From positions 1 through 40,683 of the forward strand of contig NZ_JADMKB010000056.1 of the NCBI RefSeq assembly GCF_018780075.1: a stretch of 40,683 nt of DNA, given 5' to 3'. The stretch is from Hydrogenophaga sp. (lineage in GTDB: Bacteria > Pseudomonadota > Gammaproteobacteria > Burkholderiales > Burkholderiaceae_C). A program made the position numbers and the translations under genes. This document shows positions 16,598-24,993 of the stretch, piece after piece. The first letter of the stretch is position 1; every line of letters begins with the position of its first letter. The notes below the pieces were generated by a model. It was not told the origin of the DNA. It ran no database searches and worked only from the letters and a program-made list of their open reading frames with translations.

Positions 16598-17068
16598 ATG
16601 AACATGTCCCCGTCCCCCGAACATCCGCTGTCGCTCGCGGGCCTGGTGGTCCGACACGACAGCACCGCGGTGCGCGAACTCCTGCGCGAGCACGGTGCGC
16701 TGCTGCGCCAGCTGGGCGGCCTGCAGCGGCGCGTGGGCGAGGCGCAGCGGACCGAGCGCGAGCGCACCCGCGAGCTGGAGGCGCAGAACCTGCGCCTGCG
16801 CGCCGAGCTGGTGGTGCTGCGCACCGGGGTGTTCTGGGGCCTGGGCGCGGGCGCCATGGTGCGACGCGCGCGGCCACCGGCGCGCGACAGCCACGCGTTC
16901 GACCCGACCCTGCGCGCGGCGCAGGCCGTGATCTGCCAGACCGGCTGCGTGGGCCACGCGCACCCCTGGCTGGAGGCCGATGGCCAGTGCCGCCGCAGCG
17001 GCCAGGCCTGCGAGCGCCCGGTGGATGAAGCACACGCGCTGGGCGCGAGCGATCCGGCGCCTCGCTGA
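16598..17068 (+). CDS. short DUF2325-like protein with coiled coil
   Basis: A 156-aa protein. Residues 22-76 are a heptad-rich coiled coil (LLREHGALLRQLGGLQRRV and onward). The C-terminal block VICQTGC at 111-117, His120, Trp124, then CRRSGQAC at 131-138, matches in order and spacing the end of the full DUF2325 protein at 28080-29360 (VICQVGC, His, Trp, CKRHGKPC). The N-terminal beta-alpha half of that domain (VLCVGG in the long protein) is not recognisable, so this is a shortened or diverged relative. AGGGAG lies before the ATG. Last gene of the Fur-box-led cluster; it converges on the DUF1513 gene, 31 nt away. Confidence 0.75.
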   Translation: MNMSPSPEHPLSLAGLVVRHDSTAVRELLREHGALLRQLGGLQRRVGEAQRTERERTRELEAQNLRLRAELVVLRTGVFWGLGAGAMVRRARPPARDSHAFDPTLRAAQAVICQTGCVGHAHPWLEADGQCRRSGQACERPVDEAHALGASDPAPR

Positions 17069-17099
17069 ACACCCTGGCGACGCTCGCGGGCTCAGCCGC

Positions 17100-18251
17100 T
17101 CAGGCGGTCCAGCGTTGCCAATGGTTGTCGAACTGCAGGCGCGGCGGCGCCTGGGGCGAGGCGGGGGCCACGCGCGTGGGCGGGCTGCCCTCGCCCACCA
17201 CGAGCACGCCCTCGTCGCCGCTGGCCCACCAGGGGGTGGCCGTGGCGGACGCGGCCAGGGCATAGGCCGTCTTGTGCGAAAGGCTGCCAGACCAGTCTGC
17301 GTCGGCGCCGAACAGGGCGAGCGCATCGGCGCGCGGGCAGCTCACCACAAACCCGCCGCCGGGGCGGGCGCAGATGTCGCCGCCGTAGCCGGCCAGCGCG
17401 GGCTGCCGCGTCGCGGCGCGCAGGCCCTGCCCGTCCCACACCGCCAGCACCGGCGCGGCGGCCTGGGTGGCCTTGTCCGGGTGTTCGGCCTGCAGCGCGA
17501 TGCCCACGGTGCGTGTCACCGGGTCCCAGGCGAGGTGCCGGATGCTGAGCCAGGGGTCGTCGAGCCGCCATTGGCCGAGCAGCGCGCCGGTCTGCGGGTT
17601 CAGGGCCACCAGCGACGCGTCCATGCGGCCCAGCGCGCGCTTGGCGCGGCCGGTCTCGGGCAGGGTGGGGATGCCGCCGTTGGCCACCACCAGCGTGCCG
17701 GCCGGGTAGTCGCCCACGGCCTGGGGCAACGCCAGCAGCGTGTGCGGGTCCATGCCGTGGGTGGACCACTCGGCGGTCTTTTCCAGGCTCTTCGGATCGC
17801 GCAGGCCCAGGCAGCCCAACGCGGTGTCGAGGTCGGTTTCGGTGGTCCAGAGCTGGCGACCATCGGCGCTGGCGAGCACGTGGCCGTTGAAGCGGCGGTC
17901 GTCCGCTGCCCAGTGCCACTGGGTCTTGCCGCTTGTCGGGTGCCAGCGCAGCATCCAGTCGCCAGGACGGCGCGCCACCGCCAGCACACTGGCGCCCCGC
18001 TCCACCAGCAGGCCGTGGGCGCGCGTGGGCACCGGCAGCGACCGCTGCACCGACCACTGCCGCGCCGCCACCTCCACCAGTCCGACCCGGTGCTCGTCCG
18101 GCGTCTGCCAGGCCGCCAGCAAGGTGGTCGATCCGGAAGGTCTTGGAGGCGCCGCCCATGCGCCAGGCAGCAGGCCGCTGCCCGCAGCAAGCAGCATCCA
18201 CTGACGACGAGAAAGGACGGCAAGAGACGAGGGCGATTCCGGAAGGGCCAC
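17100..18251 (-). CDS. DUF1513 family protein (periplasmic, beta-propeller-like)
   Basis: About 383 aa. A twin-arginine-like export signal SRRQWMLLAAGSGLL stands near the N-terminus, followed by a repeat-rich body with blades such as FNGHVLASADGRQLWTTETD and GYGGDICARPGGGFVVSCPRA, as in DUF1513 proteins that accompany imelysin genes. Function is unknown; an exported iron-cluster accessory is the context reading. The start is uncertain: GTG at 18251 precedes the RR signal by 14 codons and is preferred. The frame stays open upstream to 18437, but that part is translated hairpin repeat. Last gene of the imelysin operon. Confidence 0.75.
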   Translation of the reverse strand: MALPESPSSLAVLSRRQWMLLAAGSGLLPGAWAAPPRPSGSTTLLAAWQTPDEHRVGLVEVAARQWSVQRSLPVPTRAHGLLVERGASVLAVARRPGDWMLRWHPTSGKTQWHWAADDRRFNGHVLASADGRQLWTTETDLDTALGCLGLRDPKSLEKTAEWSTHGMDPHTLLALPQAVGDYPAGTLVVANGGIPTLPETGRAKRALGRMDASLVALNPQTGALLGQWRLDDPWLSIRHLAWDPVTRTVGIALQAEHPDKATQAAAPVLAVWDGQGLRAATRQPALAGYGGDICARPGGGFVVSCPRADALALFGADADWSGSLSHKTAYALAASATATPWWASGDEGVLVVGEGSPPTRVAPASPQAPPRLQFDNHWQRWTA

Positions 18252-18339
18252 GGACGGGTGAGAAATGCCCTCAGGCGGAAGCGCAGCGAAACCGCCCTCC
18301 AGCAAATCCGGCAGCCGGCGAGCAATGCCCCCACCCGGG

Positions 18340-18420
18340 AACACCGCGGAACCGGCTTCGCCGGGCCGCTGGTGTTGCCCCCCTGGGGGGGTGACGTCGC
18401 AGGCGGCGCGGGGGGGAGCC
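18340..18420 (+). repeat. stop-codon-anchored hairpin repeat
   Basis: CCGGCTTCGCCGG hairpin, then CCCCCCTGGGGGGG, then GGCGGCGCGGGGGG, ending directly at the stop of the second imelysin gene (minus strand). It occupies the gap between that gene and the DUF1513 gene. Confidence 0.85.
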
Positions 18421-19524
18421 TCAATCCCCATCGGCATCCGAGAAGCCCAGCGGCACGTCCAGCGCCGCCGCCACCTCGTTCTGGTACAGCACCGTCACGG
18501 CCTTCATGCGCTGGGTCAGGGCCAGCAGTTCACGCGCGCTGGCCTGGGGCTTGAGCGCGTCCATGCCCGCGTTCACCGCGTCCAATGCCTGCGCCCAGCG
18601 CTGGGCCAGGGCCAGCTGTCCCTTGCCCATCAGCAGCGCCTCGATGGGCACCAGCGACTCCCCGGGCTGGGGCGGCTGGGCCAGCTGCGCGGGTGTCAGG
18701 CGCGCCTGTGCGCGCAGGCTCTGCCACTGGGCGCGCCAGTCGGCCAGGTTGGTCTCGCGCGTGTGCCGGGGGAAGTCGACCTCGCCGCGCCGACCGGCGG
18801 TGCGGTGGCTTTGCAGCGGCTTCTCGATGTGCGCCCAGCGCAGTCGCTCCAGGCCACCCAGCCACTGGTTGATCCACTCGGCGAAGGCGGTGCCGGTGTC
18901 TTCAGGCGATTCGCTCCAGTCCTTGCGGGCGAGCGCGTCGAGCGCGGTCTGCAGCTCACGCGCCTCGACGGCGATGGCCTGCGCTGCCAGGGTGGCAAAG
19001 CGGCACTGGGCGGGCGTCAACGCGGCGTCCTGCGCCAGCAGTTGCTCCAGCGCCGGGAAGCCCTTGGCGGGCGTGCCCACGCGGTCCATGTCGGCCAGGG
19101 TCTGCGGTGCGCGGGCCAGCGCTTGTTGCAGCAGCTTTGGCCGGGTGGGCCAGAAATCGATCTGCCGTTGCGAACGGCGCGCCACCAGCGGCCCCACCGC
19201 CGGGCTGGAGAGCGCCTGCCAGCGCAGCAGCGCCTGTTGCCAGGCCGTGCGCAGCTCGGCCAGCGAAGCCTGGCCGCTGCAATGCCGCTCGCTGGTGGCG
19301 GCGAGTCCCTCGGCGTCGGTCACGAAGGCCTGCGCCAGCGGCGGCAGGTGGTGCGTGTAGACGCCCTGCAGCGCCTGCTCGCCGGTGTAGTAAGGCATGG
19401 CCAGCACCGGTGTCTGCATCGTCTGCGGTGCGGCGGCCGGCGCGCGGGGGCTCTGGGCGTGTGCGGACACTGTGGCCAGCAGCAGGCCGGTCGCGAGGGC
19501 GATGGCCAGGGGGGTGGGCTTCAT
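18421..19524 (-). CDS. imelysin-family protein (second, lacks the GxHxxE His)
   Basis: A 367-aa exported protein. The Sec signal is at 1-23 (ATVSAHA). The body is all-helical as in imelysins (peptidase M75-like / EfeO-like), with FWPTRPKLLQQALA and LPPLAQAF helices. At the position of the conserved GxHxxE motif it reads GFPALE (155-160), so the His is Pro157 and metal binding there is lost while the Glu is kept. This matches the known pairing of a canonical and a non-canonical imelysin around a di-heme oxidoreductase. The ATG overlaps the preceding stop by one base (TGATG), implying coupling. A role in periplasmic iron handling is inferred. Confidence 0.85.
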   Translation of the reverse strand: MKPTPLAIALATGLLLATVSAHAQSPRAPAAAPQTMQTPVLAMPYYTGEQALQGVYTHHLPPLAQAFVTDAEGLAATSERHCSGQASLAELRTAWQQALLRWQALSSPAVGPLVARRSQRQIDFWPTRPKLLQQALARAPQTLADMDRVGTPAKGFPALEQLLAQDAALTPAQCRFATLAAQAIAVEARELQTALDALARKDWSESPEDTGTAFAEWINQWLGGLERLRWAHIEKPLQSHRTAGRRGEVDFPRHTRETNLADWRAQWQSLRAQARLTPAQLAQPPQPGESLVPIEALLMGKGQLALAQRWAQALDAVNAGMDALKPQASARELLALTQRMKAVTVLYQNEVAAALDVPLGFSDADGD

Positions 19525-21029
19525 CAGAGCGACTCCACGAACTTGACCAGCGCGTCGCGGTCGCGCTTCGAGAACTTGAGCACCTGCTCCTTGGCGCCCT
19601 GCGCTTCGCCGCCGTGCCAGAGCACGGCCTCGAGCACGCCGTTGGCGCGGCCGTCGTGCAGCAGGCGCTGGTGGCCATTCACGTCCTTGAACAGGCCCAC
19701 GCCCCAGAGCGGCGGCGTCTTCCACTGGTTGCCGCTGGCGCGGAAATCGGGCCGTCCGTCGGCCAGCTGCGGGCCCATGTCGTGCAGCAGCAGGTCGGTG
19801 TAGGGCCAGATGCGCAGGCCGCTCACCCTGGGGCTGGTCAGGCGCGGGAAGGGCGTGTCGGCCGTCACGTAGCTCGGGCGGTGGCAGGTGGCGCACTGCG
19901 CCTGCGCAAACAGCGCCTGACCGCGCAGCACCTGCGGATCGTCGGGTTGGCGCCGGGCGGCCGGCGCCAGGGTCGAGGTGTAGAAGACCACGTGGCCGAG
20001 TGTCTCGTCGTCGATCTCGGGCACCTGCGCGGTGGCCTGCGAAGAGGGCATCAGCCCGTCGCGGCCGCTGCGCTTGCCGCCGCCGTGCGGCGCGGCCCGG
20101 CAGTCGGTCTGCGCGGGTGTGCAGGCCTCGCGCCAGTTGACGCTGCTGGTGATGCCCATGTCGCCGTTGAAGGCGCCCGCGCTCTGGTGCGCGATGCTGC
20201 CGGTGTTGGCCTTCCAGCCGAAGCGGCCTATGACTTCTTTCTGCGCGAAGGCGTCCCACACGCGGTTGGGCTGGCCCTTGATAGCTCCGGGTGCGGCGGC
20301 CTGGTCGCTGGCGTTGCGAAGGATTTCACTTTCAGGGATCGCCTCGATCAGGCCCAGCCCTGCCATGTGCGGCGCGATGCGCGGGCTCACCATCACGTCC
20401 TTGGCCATGGGGCCGTAGCCGAGGTCGGTGAACGTGTAGACCGGCTGGCGCAGCGTGTAGCGCGTGCCGTCGGCAAAGCGCCCGCGAACCGGCGTGCTGC
20501 GGATGCGCACCGTGCCTTCGGGCTTCACGCCCTGGATGCCGGCGTTGTTGAACTGGTCGCCGTAGGTCGGCTCGGGCACCACGCCGTCGTGCGGCGCGGG
20601 CGTGCCGGGCACCGAGAGGCGAAACAGCAGGGCCACGGTGTTGTCGGGTTCGGGGCCGAGCGTCTTGTTCCAGTCCGGCGGCGCACCGCGCCCGTCCATC
20701 ACGTGGCAACCCGCGCAGGAGCGTGCGATGAAGTGCGGGCCCAGGCCGTCGCGCGCGGTGGTCGAGGCGGGTGCCTCGACCCAGTTGCGCTTGAAGAAGG
20801 AGTTGCCGATGGCAAAGCGCGTGCGCTCGGCGTCGTCGAGGTTGGCCAGCGGGAAGGAAAACGCGTTCTTGCCGGTGGCGTAGACCGTGGCATTGCCCGC
20901 GGTCTTCTCACCCAGCGGATCGGGGTCGATGTCGGCGCTGACGCGCCCGTGCAGGGCGAACGCCGCCGCGCCGATGGCGACGGCCCCCATGGCTAGCGTG
21001 AACCGCGTGGCTTTGGGAAAGGGTGACAT
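19524..21029 (-). CDS. di-heme oxidoreductase family protein (DUF1111, c-type cytochrome)
   Basis: A 501-aa exported protein with two c-type heme sites: CAGCH at 105-109 and CATCH at 379-383. A signal/membrane segment at about 11-27 takes it to the periplasm, where c-hemes are attached. It belongs to the di-heme oxidoreductase group often labelled 'thiol oxidoreductase' (DUF1111), found between two imelysin genes in iron-regulated operons. The start at 21029 is chosen because the signal peptide begins there; the frame continues upstream through a hairpin repeat. What it oxidises is unknown; redox change of iron at the imelysins is a reasonable guess. Confidence 0.88.
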   Translation of the reverse strand: MSPFPKATRFTLAMGAVAIGAAAFALHGRVSADIDPDPLGEKTAGNATVYATGKNAFSFPLANLDDAERTRFAIGNSFFKRNWVEAPASTTARDGLGPHFIARSCAGCHVMDGRGAPPDWNKTLGPEPDNTVALLFRLSVPGTPAPHDGVVPEPTYGDQFNNAGIQGVKPEGTVRIRSTPVRGRFADGTRYTLRQPVYTFTDLGYGPMAKDVMVSPRIAPHMAGLGLIEAIPESEILRNASDQAAAPGAIKGQPNRVWDAFAQKEVIGRFGWKANTGSIAHQSAGAFNGDMGITSSVNWREACTPAQTDCRAAPHGGGKRSGRDGLMPSSQATAQVPEIDDETLGHVVFYTSTLAPAARRQPDDPQVLRGQALFAQAQCATCHRPSYVTADTPFPRLTSPRVSGLRIWPYTDLLLHDMGPQLADGRPDFRASGNQWKTPPLWGVGLFKDVNGHQRLLHDGRANGVLEAVLWHGGEAQGAKEQVLKFSKRDRDALVKFVESL

Positions 21030-21084
21030 GGTGGAAAACAGGTTGAAACAAACACGCAGCAGCGGAGGGGGAACTGACCAGAGC

Positions 21085-21168
21085 GCGGTGGAACCGGCTT
21101 CGCCGGGCCACTCGCGCTGCCCCCTTGAGGGGGTGACGCGCCCTTGGGCGCGGCGCGGGGGTGGGCCT
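21085..21168 (+). repeat. stop-codon-anchored hairpin repeat
   Basis: GGAACCGGCTTCGCCGG, then CCCCCTTGAGGGGG, then GCGCCCTTGGGCGC, then GCGCGGGGGTGGG, ending about 4 nt from the first imelysin stop (minus strand). The three-hairpin layout is clearest in this copy. Confidence 0.9.
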
Positions 21169-21171
21169 ATC

Positions 21172-22365
21172 TCAAGGCTCAACGAGAGTGAGCCGTGCAA
21201 TGCCCACCGCCGAGGCCGATTCGACCAGCAGCTTGGACTGCGCCACCAGGCTGGCGACCGTCTTCTCGATGGCCGGGCGGCCGGCCGAGCCCTTGGCGAT
21301 GGCGCGGTCGAACGGGGCCGGAATGGCCTCGGCACCCGCGACCGACGCGGCCAGCTGGGCGGTGGTCTTCTCGGCCAGGGCCGGGTTCTTGGCGGCCACC
21401 AGGTCGCGCACGCCGGGACCTTGCAGGGTGCTGCCGTCCAGGCGCTTGAACTGGCCCAGCCACACGTTCTGGATGCCCTTGGCGTTGTTCACCACGTCGC
21501 GGTGCGTGTTGTCGGAGAAGCACGAGTGTTCGTCTTCCTGGTCCTGCGAGTTCAGCGCCACTTCCATGCGCTCACCCGAGAGTTCGCCGCGCGAGAGCGA
21601 GCCCAGGCCGACGATGATCTTGCGCACCGACTCCTTGCCGCCCTTTTCGAATTTCGCGCGGTAGTTCTTCGCGTTCGGTTCCCAGGCCTTGACCATGGCG
21701 GCCAGGTCCTCGACCAGCAGCTCGGTGGCCACGGTCAGGTACTGGGCGCGGCGCTCGGCGTTTTCGCCCTTGCCTTTGACGTAGTCCTCGAACGAGCGGT
21801 TGCCCGGGCCGGTCTCGCTCAGGTCCTGGCCCCACAGCAGGAACTCGACCGCGTGCCAGCCGGCGCTGATGTTCTCTTCACCGCCGCGCTCGTTGGCCTT
21901 GATCAGCGCCGCTTTGGTGATCTTGAACTTCGTGTTGTTCACGATGCCGGCCTTGGCTTTGCCCTGCACATAGTCCACATAGGCCTCGTCCAGCGGCCAG
22001 GCGTTGATCTGGCCCTCAGGGCCCTTGTCGTCGTCGATCGGGCCGCCGTAGAAACGGAAGGCCTCGGTCTGGCCGTAGAACTCGCGCGCGCCCAGCCAGG
22101 CCTTGCGGGCTTTCTCCAGGCCTTCGGCCGACGGCGCGGCCACGAAGGCGGCGATGGCGGCCTGCATGTCCTTGGCGCTTGCCAGGGTGTCGGCGTAGGT
22201 GGCGTGCACCAGGGCGGCGTATTGAAGGGCCACGGCCTTGTGGTCCACGGCGCTGGCGGCCACCGCGGCGGCGGGTGTGGCGGTCTGGGCGTGGGCCGAC
22301 AGGGTGGTCAGCGCGGTGCTGGCGGTCAGGGCGGCGATCGCCAGGGTCAGGGCTCGCAGTTGCAT
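21172..22365 (-). CDS. imelysin-family protein, canonical (GxHxxE present)
   Basis: A 397-aa exported protein. The Sec signal is at 1-27 (SAHA-Q). The imelysin signature GWHAVEFLLWGQD is intact (His171, Glu174). Helices such as NAWPLDEAYVDYVQG at about 121-135 are family-typical. Imelysins (peptidase M75 domain, despite the name not shown to be proteases here) bind metal in the periplasm or outer membrane and are regulated by iron. A Fur box lies about 25 nt upstream of the ATG, so this is the first gene of a Fur-controlled operon: imelysin, di-heme oxidoreductase, second imelysin, DUF1513. It is well matched in order to the corresponding Pseudomonas cluster. Confidence 0.92.
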   Translation of the reverse strand: MQLRALTLAIAALTASTALTTLSAHAQTATPAAAVAASAVDHKAVALQYAALVHATYADTLASAKDMQAAIAAFVAAPSAEGLEKARKAWLGAREFYGQTEAFRFYGGPIDDDKGPEGQINAWPLDEAYVDYVQGKAKAGIVNNTKFKITKAALIKANERGGEENISAGWHAVEFLLWGQDLSETGPGNRSFEDYVKGKGENAERRAQYLTVATELLVEDLAAMVKAWEPNAKNYRAKFEKGGKESVRKIIVGLGSLSRGELSGERMEVALNSQDQEDEHSCFSDNTHRDVVNNAKGIQNVWLGQFKRLDGSTLQGPGVRDLVAAKNPALAEKTTAQLAASVAGAEAIPAPFDRAIAKGSAGRPAIEKTVASLVAQSKLLVESASAVGIARLTLVEP

Positions 22366-22386
22366 GGTAATTCCTCGTTGAAAGTA

Positions 22387-22405
22387 AATGAGAACGATTC
22401 TAGTT
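22387..22405 (-). promoter_or_regulatory. candidate Fur box upstream of the imelysin operon
   Basis: AATGAGAACGATTCTAGTT contains an AGAA-CGA-TTCT inverted repeat and lies about 22 nt before the imelysin ATG. It fits the Fur consensus moderately. The remaining gap up to the DUF3325 stop shows nothing more. Confidence 0.7.
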
Positions 22406-22494
22406 TATGAAATGTCGAATCTGTTGATGTGGATCAACGGTGGGACGTGATGCCTTGCGCGTCGGTACGGTGGCGGCCCGTGCCGCCGGCGCCG

Positions 22495-22830
22495 TCAACC
22501 ACCCGAAGGTGCCGTGGCCGGGGCCAGGCACCAGGGTCGCAGCCAGTGCGCCCGCCGGCTCAGCACCATGGCGACCGCCACGGCGCTGCCGGCCTGCAGC
22601 ATGATCCACACCAGCGCGGCCATGGACGGCCGGTCGGCCATCAGGCAGGCCAGCAGCGACAGCGGCAGGGCCGTCGCGCCCAGCCGGCGCAACCAGCCCC
22701 GTGCGCGCGCGGCGTCTTCGGCGTGCTGGTGCATCACCTGGCCCCAGTGCACCTCCATGGCCAGGGCAAGCCAGGCCATGCCGCTGAAGCTCAGCGCGGC
22801 GGCGGCGATCAGCCAGAGCGCCTCAGACAT
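22495..22830 (-). CDS. DUF3325 inner-membrane protein
   Basis: A 111-aa protein with three hydrophobic segments (about 4-24, 47-65 and 68-88) and a small charged loop. The N-terminal block SFSGMAWLALAMEVHWGQV resembles DUF3325, which is almost always encoded beside PepSY and DUF3649 genes in siderophore-uptake operons. Function unproven. The start at 22830 is chosen because it overlaps the PepSY stop by 8 nt and starts at the first helix; the upstream frame extension is charged and lacks a family match. Last gene of the receptor operon. Confidence 0.8.
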   Translation of the reverse strand: MSEALWLIAAAALSFSGMAWLALAMEVHWGQVMHQHAEDAARARGWLRRLGATALPLSLLACLMADRPSMAALVWIMLQAGSAVAVAMVLSRRAHWLRPWCLAPATAPSGG

Positions 22831-24529
22831 GGGCCACCTCGCCCGGCGTTTCGTGGGCCGCGGCGTCCGCTTGCACGGTGGTTTGCGCCCGCTGGGCCAG
22901 CTGGCGGGCCGCCCACAGGGCAATGCCCGCGCTGGCCAGCAGGCTCAGGTCCACGCCCGCCACGGCCCAGTAGGTCTCGGTGAACACGGTCTTGATCAGG
23001 TGGTCGCCGGTGGTCGCCCAGTTCAGGCCCACGGCCGCCACGGCCAGCGCCGCGATGGCCCAGCACTGTTCGCGCCAGGCCGGGTTCATGCGGCCCTGCG
23101 CCACCGGCGCGCTGCGCACGAAGGCGTGCGCCATGGCCAGCACCCAGAACCCCCAGAAGGCCCATTTTTCCCAGTCGCCCTTGCCGCTCAGGTCGGCCGG
23201 CAGCAGCCGGTTGACCACCAGCATGCCGATGGCGGCGATGAGCATGCCCGTCATGGTGGTCACGGCCAGCGCATCGACCACGCGGCTGCCCTGCGTGCCG
23301 GCCCTGGCGTGCTGCTTCTTGCGCTTCTCGACGAAGAAGACGAAACCGGTGGCGATGCACACGGCGCCCAGCAGCCCGCCCAGCACGTAGAGCCAGCGCA
23401 GGAACCAGTGTTCGAAGTGCTGCAGGTGCAGGCCGGTGAGGAACTCGTTGACGTTGGCCACGGGGGTGCGCGGCGGGTCTTCATGCAGCAGCTCGCCGGT
23501 GCTGGCCTTGAAGTGGATGCCCTCGCCCACCAGGGCCACGCGGTCGCTGCCCGCGCGGTACAGGCTCACGTAGCCGTTGGCGTCGCCCACGTGGTGCACC
23601 ATGAGAAAACCGACCTCGCCGGCCATGTCGCGCGCGGCCCAGCGGCGTTTGGCCTCCCGCACCATGGCGTCCACCGACGCGATGGGCGCGGGCACGCCGG
23701 CGGCTTTGTGGGGCAGGCCGGTTTCCTGCGCCTCCATCACCTCGTGCTGGTCGTGCAGGCCCTTGAGCTGGAACTGCGAGACCGGCAGGAAGTAGGCCGA
23801 CGCGAAGATCACCAGCGCGGTGAAGGCGAAGAAGAAGTGGAACGGCAGCGCCACCACACCGGTGAGGTTGTGCAGGTCGAGCGCGCTGCGCTGGGTGTGT
23901 TTCTTCGGCCGGAAGGTGAAGAACTCGCGGAAGACCTTGCGGTGCATCACCACGCCCGAGACCAGCGCGGCCAGCATCACCAGCGCGGCCAGGCCGACGA
24001 TGAAGATGCCCAGGTTCTTCCACTGCCAGTTCAGGCTGTAGTGCATGGGGTAGAACCACTCGCTGCCGATCTTGAGCTGGTCGGCGCGCACGAAGGCGCC
24101 GCTGCGCGGGTCGATGGTGGCATTGCCGTGGATGTGGTTGTGGCCGTCCGGGTCTTTGGCCTGCGGCACGCCGAAGCCCACGCCCATGCTCAGCACCGGG
24201 TCGCGGTGCGTGGTGTAGGCCCAGTACTCGTCGGCCGGCAGTGCGAGGCGCGGCGTCATCGGCCCCAGGGCCGTGTCGTGCAGCAGCGGCATGTTGGCGG
24301 CGTAGTCGGCCGCGTCGGGTTCGATCTGTTTCAGGGCCGGCAGCAGCACCCGGTCGAACGACGGCATGGGCTGCGGGTCGAAGCGCGTCTGCGGGATCGC
24401 CCAGCGGTCGAACTCGCGGTCGAACACCGAGAGCGAGCCGAAGAAGAACACCACGATGAGCACGAAGCCGATCACCAGGCCGAACCAGGTGTGCAGCCAG
24501 GTCATGGACTGGCGGAAGTTGTGGAACAT
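22823..24529 (-). CDS. PepSY-associated transmembrane protein
   Basis: A 568-aa inner-membrane protein. It starts MFHNFRQSMTWLHTWFGLVIGF, the classic first segment of the PepSY-TM family (helix about 15-33 with conserved His and Trp), followed by a periplasmic domain (about 40-195), more helices (about 203-225, 255-280) and a C-terminal helical block (about 380-560) with several hydrophobic spans. Such proteins act in the inner membrane downstream of TonB receptors, probably in ferric-siderophore reduction or iron release; FpvG-type proteins are the best-known relatives. AAGGA lies before the ATG at 24529. It overlaps the DUF3325 gene. Confidence 0.88.
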   Translation of the reverse strand: MFHNFRQSMTWLHTWFGLVIGFVLIVVFFFGSLSVFDREFDRWAIPQTRFDPQPMPSFDRVLLPALKQIEPDAADYAANMPLLHDTALGPMTPRLALPADEYWAYTTHRDPVLSMGVGFGVPQAKDPDGHNHIHGNATIDPRSGAFVRADQLKIGSEWFYPMHYSLNWQWKNLGIFIVGLAALVMLAALVSGVVMHRKVFREFFTFRPKKHTQRSALDLHNLTGVVALPFHFFFAFTALVIFASAYFLPVSQFQLKGLHDQHEVMEAQETGLPHKAAGVPAPIASVDAMVREAKRRWAARDMAGEVGFLMVHHVGDANGYVSLYRAGSDRVALVGEGIHFKASTGELLHEDPPRTPVANVNEFLTGLHLQHFEHWFLRWLYVLGGLLGAVCIATGFVFFVEKRKKQHARAGTQGSRVVDALAVTTMTGMLIAAIGMLVVNRLLPADLSGKGDWEKWAFWGFWVLAMAHAFVRSAPVAQGRMNPAWREQCWAIAALAVAAVGLNWATTGDHLIKTVFTETYWAVAGVDLSLLASAGIALWAARQLAQRAQTTVQADAAAHETPGEVAHV

Positions 24530-24600
24530 GGTGTGTCCTTTCAGTTTTTCATGGCGTCGGAGCGCCACATGCAACGCGCGCAACGGTCCAGCCCGGGGCA

Positions 24601-24673
24601 CCACCGGTCCGCCTTTGCCGGACGGCCAATGCCGCCCCTTGGGGGGTGGCGCGAAGCGCTGCGGGGGGCTTCA
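24601..24673 (+). repeat. stop-codon-anchored hairpin repeat
   Basis: CCGCCTTTGCCGG, then CCCCTTGGGGGG, then GCGCGAAGCGCTGCGGGGGG, ending 3 nt from the DUF3649 stop (minus strand). It forms part of the 146-nt gap between DUF3649 and the PepSY gene in an otherwise tight operon. Confidence 0.85.
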
Positions 24674-24675
24674 TG

Positions 24676-24975
24676 TCAGGCGAGGATGGCGCGCTGGATC
24701 GCCCAGGCCGCGGTGAACTGCAACGCCGCGCCCCCGGCCAGCACCACCCACACGCGGGCGATGCTGGCGGCCGCGAACGACCAGAGGAACAGGCCGAGGA
24801 ACAGCAGGAAGGCGAGCATGAGCACGCCCATCTCGGCGTCGTGGTACTCGACCCCGAGGCCCACGAGCGCGGCGACGCCCGCCGCCGCGAAACCCCAGGT
24901 GAAGGCGTAGGCGCCGAAGACGCCGGCCAGCACGCGGGCCGTGACCTGGGGCCAGCGAAGGGAGGTGCTTTTCAT
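24676..24975 (-). CDS. DUF3649 inner-membrane protein
   Basis: A 99-aa protein with three hydrophobic segments (about 13-35, 47-66 and 70-90). The first part, VTARVLAGVFGAYAFTWGFA, is typical of DUF3649, a short iron-uptake-linked membrane family. Function is not established. It lies 18 nt downstream of the TonB receptor and upstream of PepSY, the usual order in ferric-siderophore operons. GGAG lies 8 nt before the ATG. Confidence 0.88.
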   Translation of the reverse strand: MKSTSLRWPQVTARVLAGVFGAYAFTWGFAAAGVAALVGLGVEYHDAEMGVLMLAFLLFLGLFLWSFAAASIARVWVVLAGGAALQFTAAWAIQRAILA

Positions 24976-24993
24976 GGGCGGGCTCCTGGGGGT

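Noticed and set aside
15019..17068. Horizontally acquired island
   Set aside because: Base composition and codon use look like the neighbouring genes, and there is no integrase, tRNA or direct repeat.
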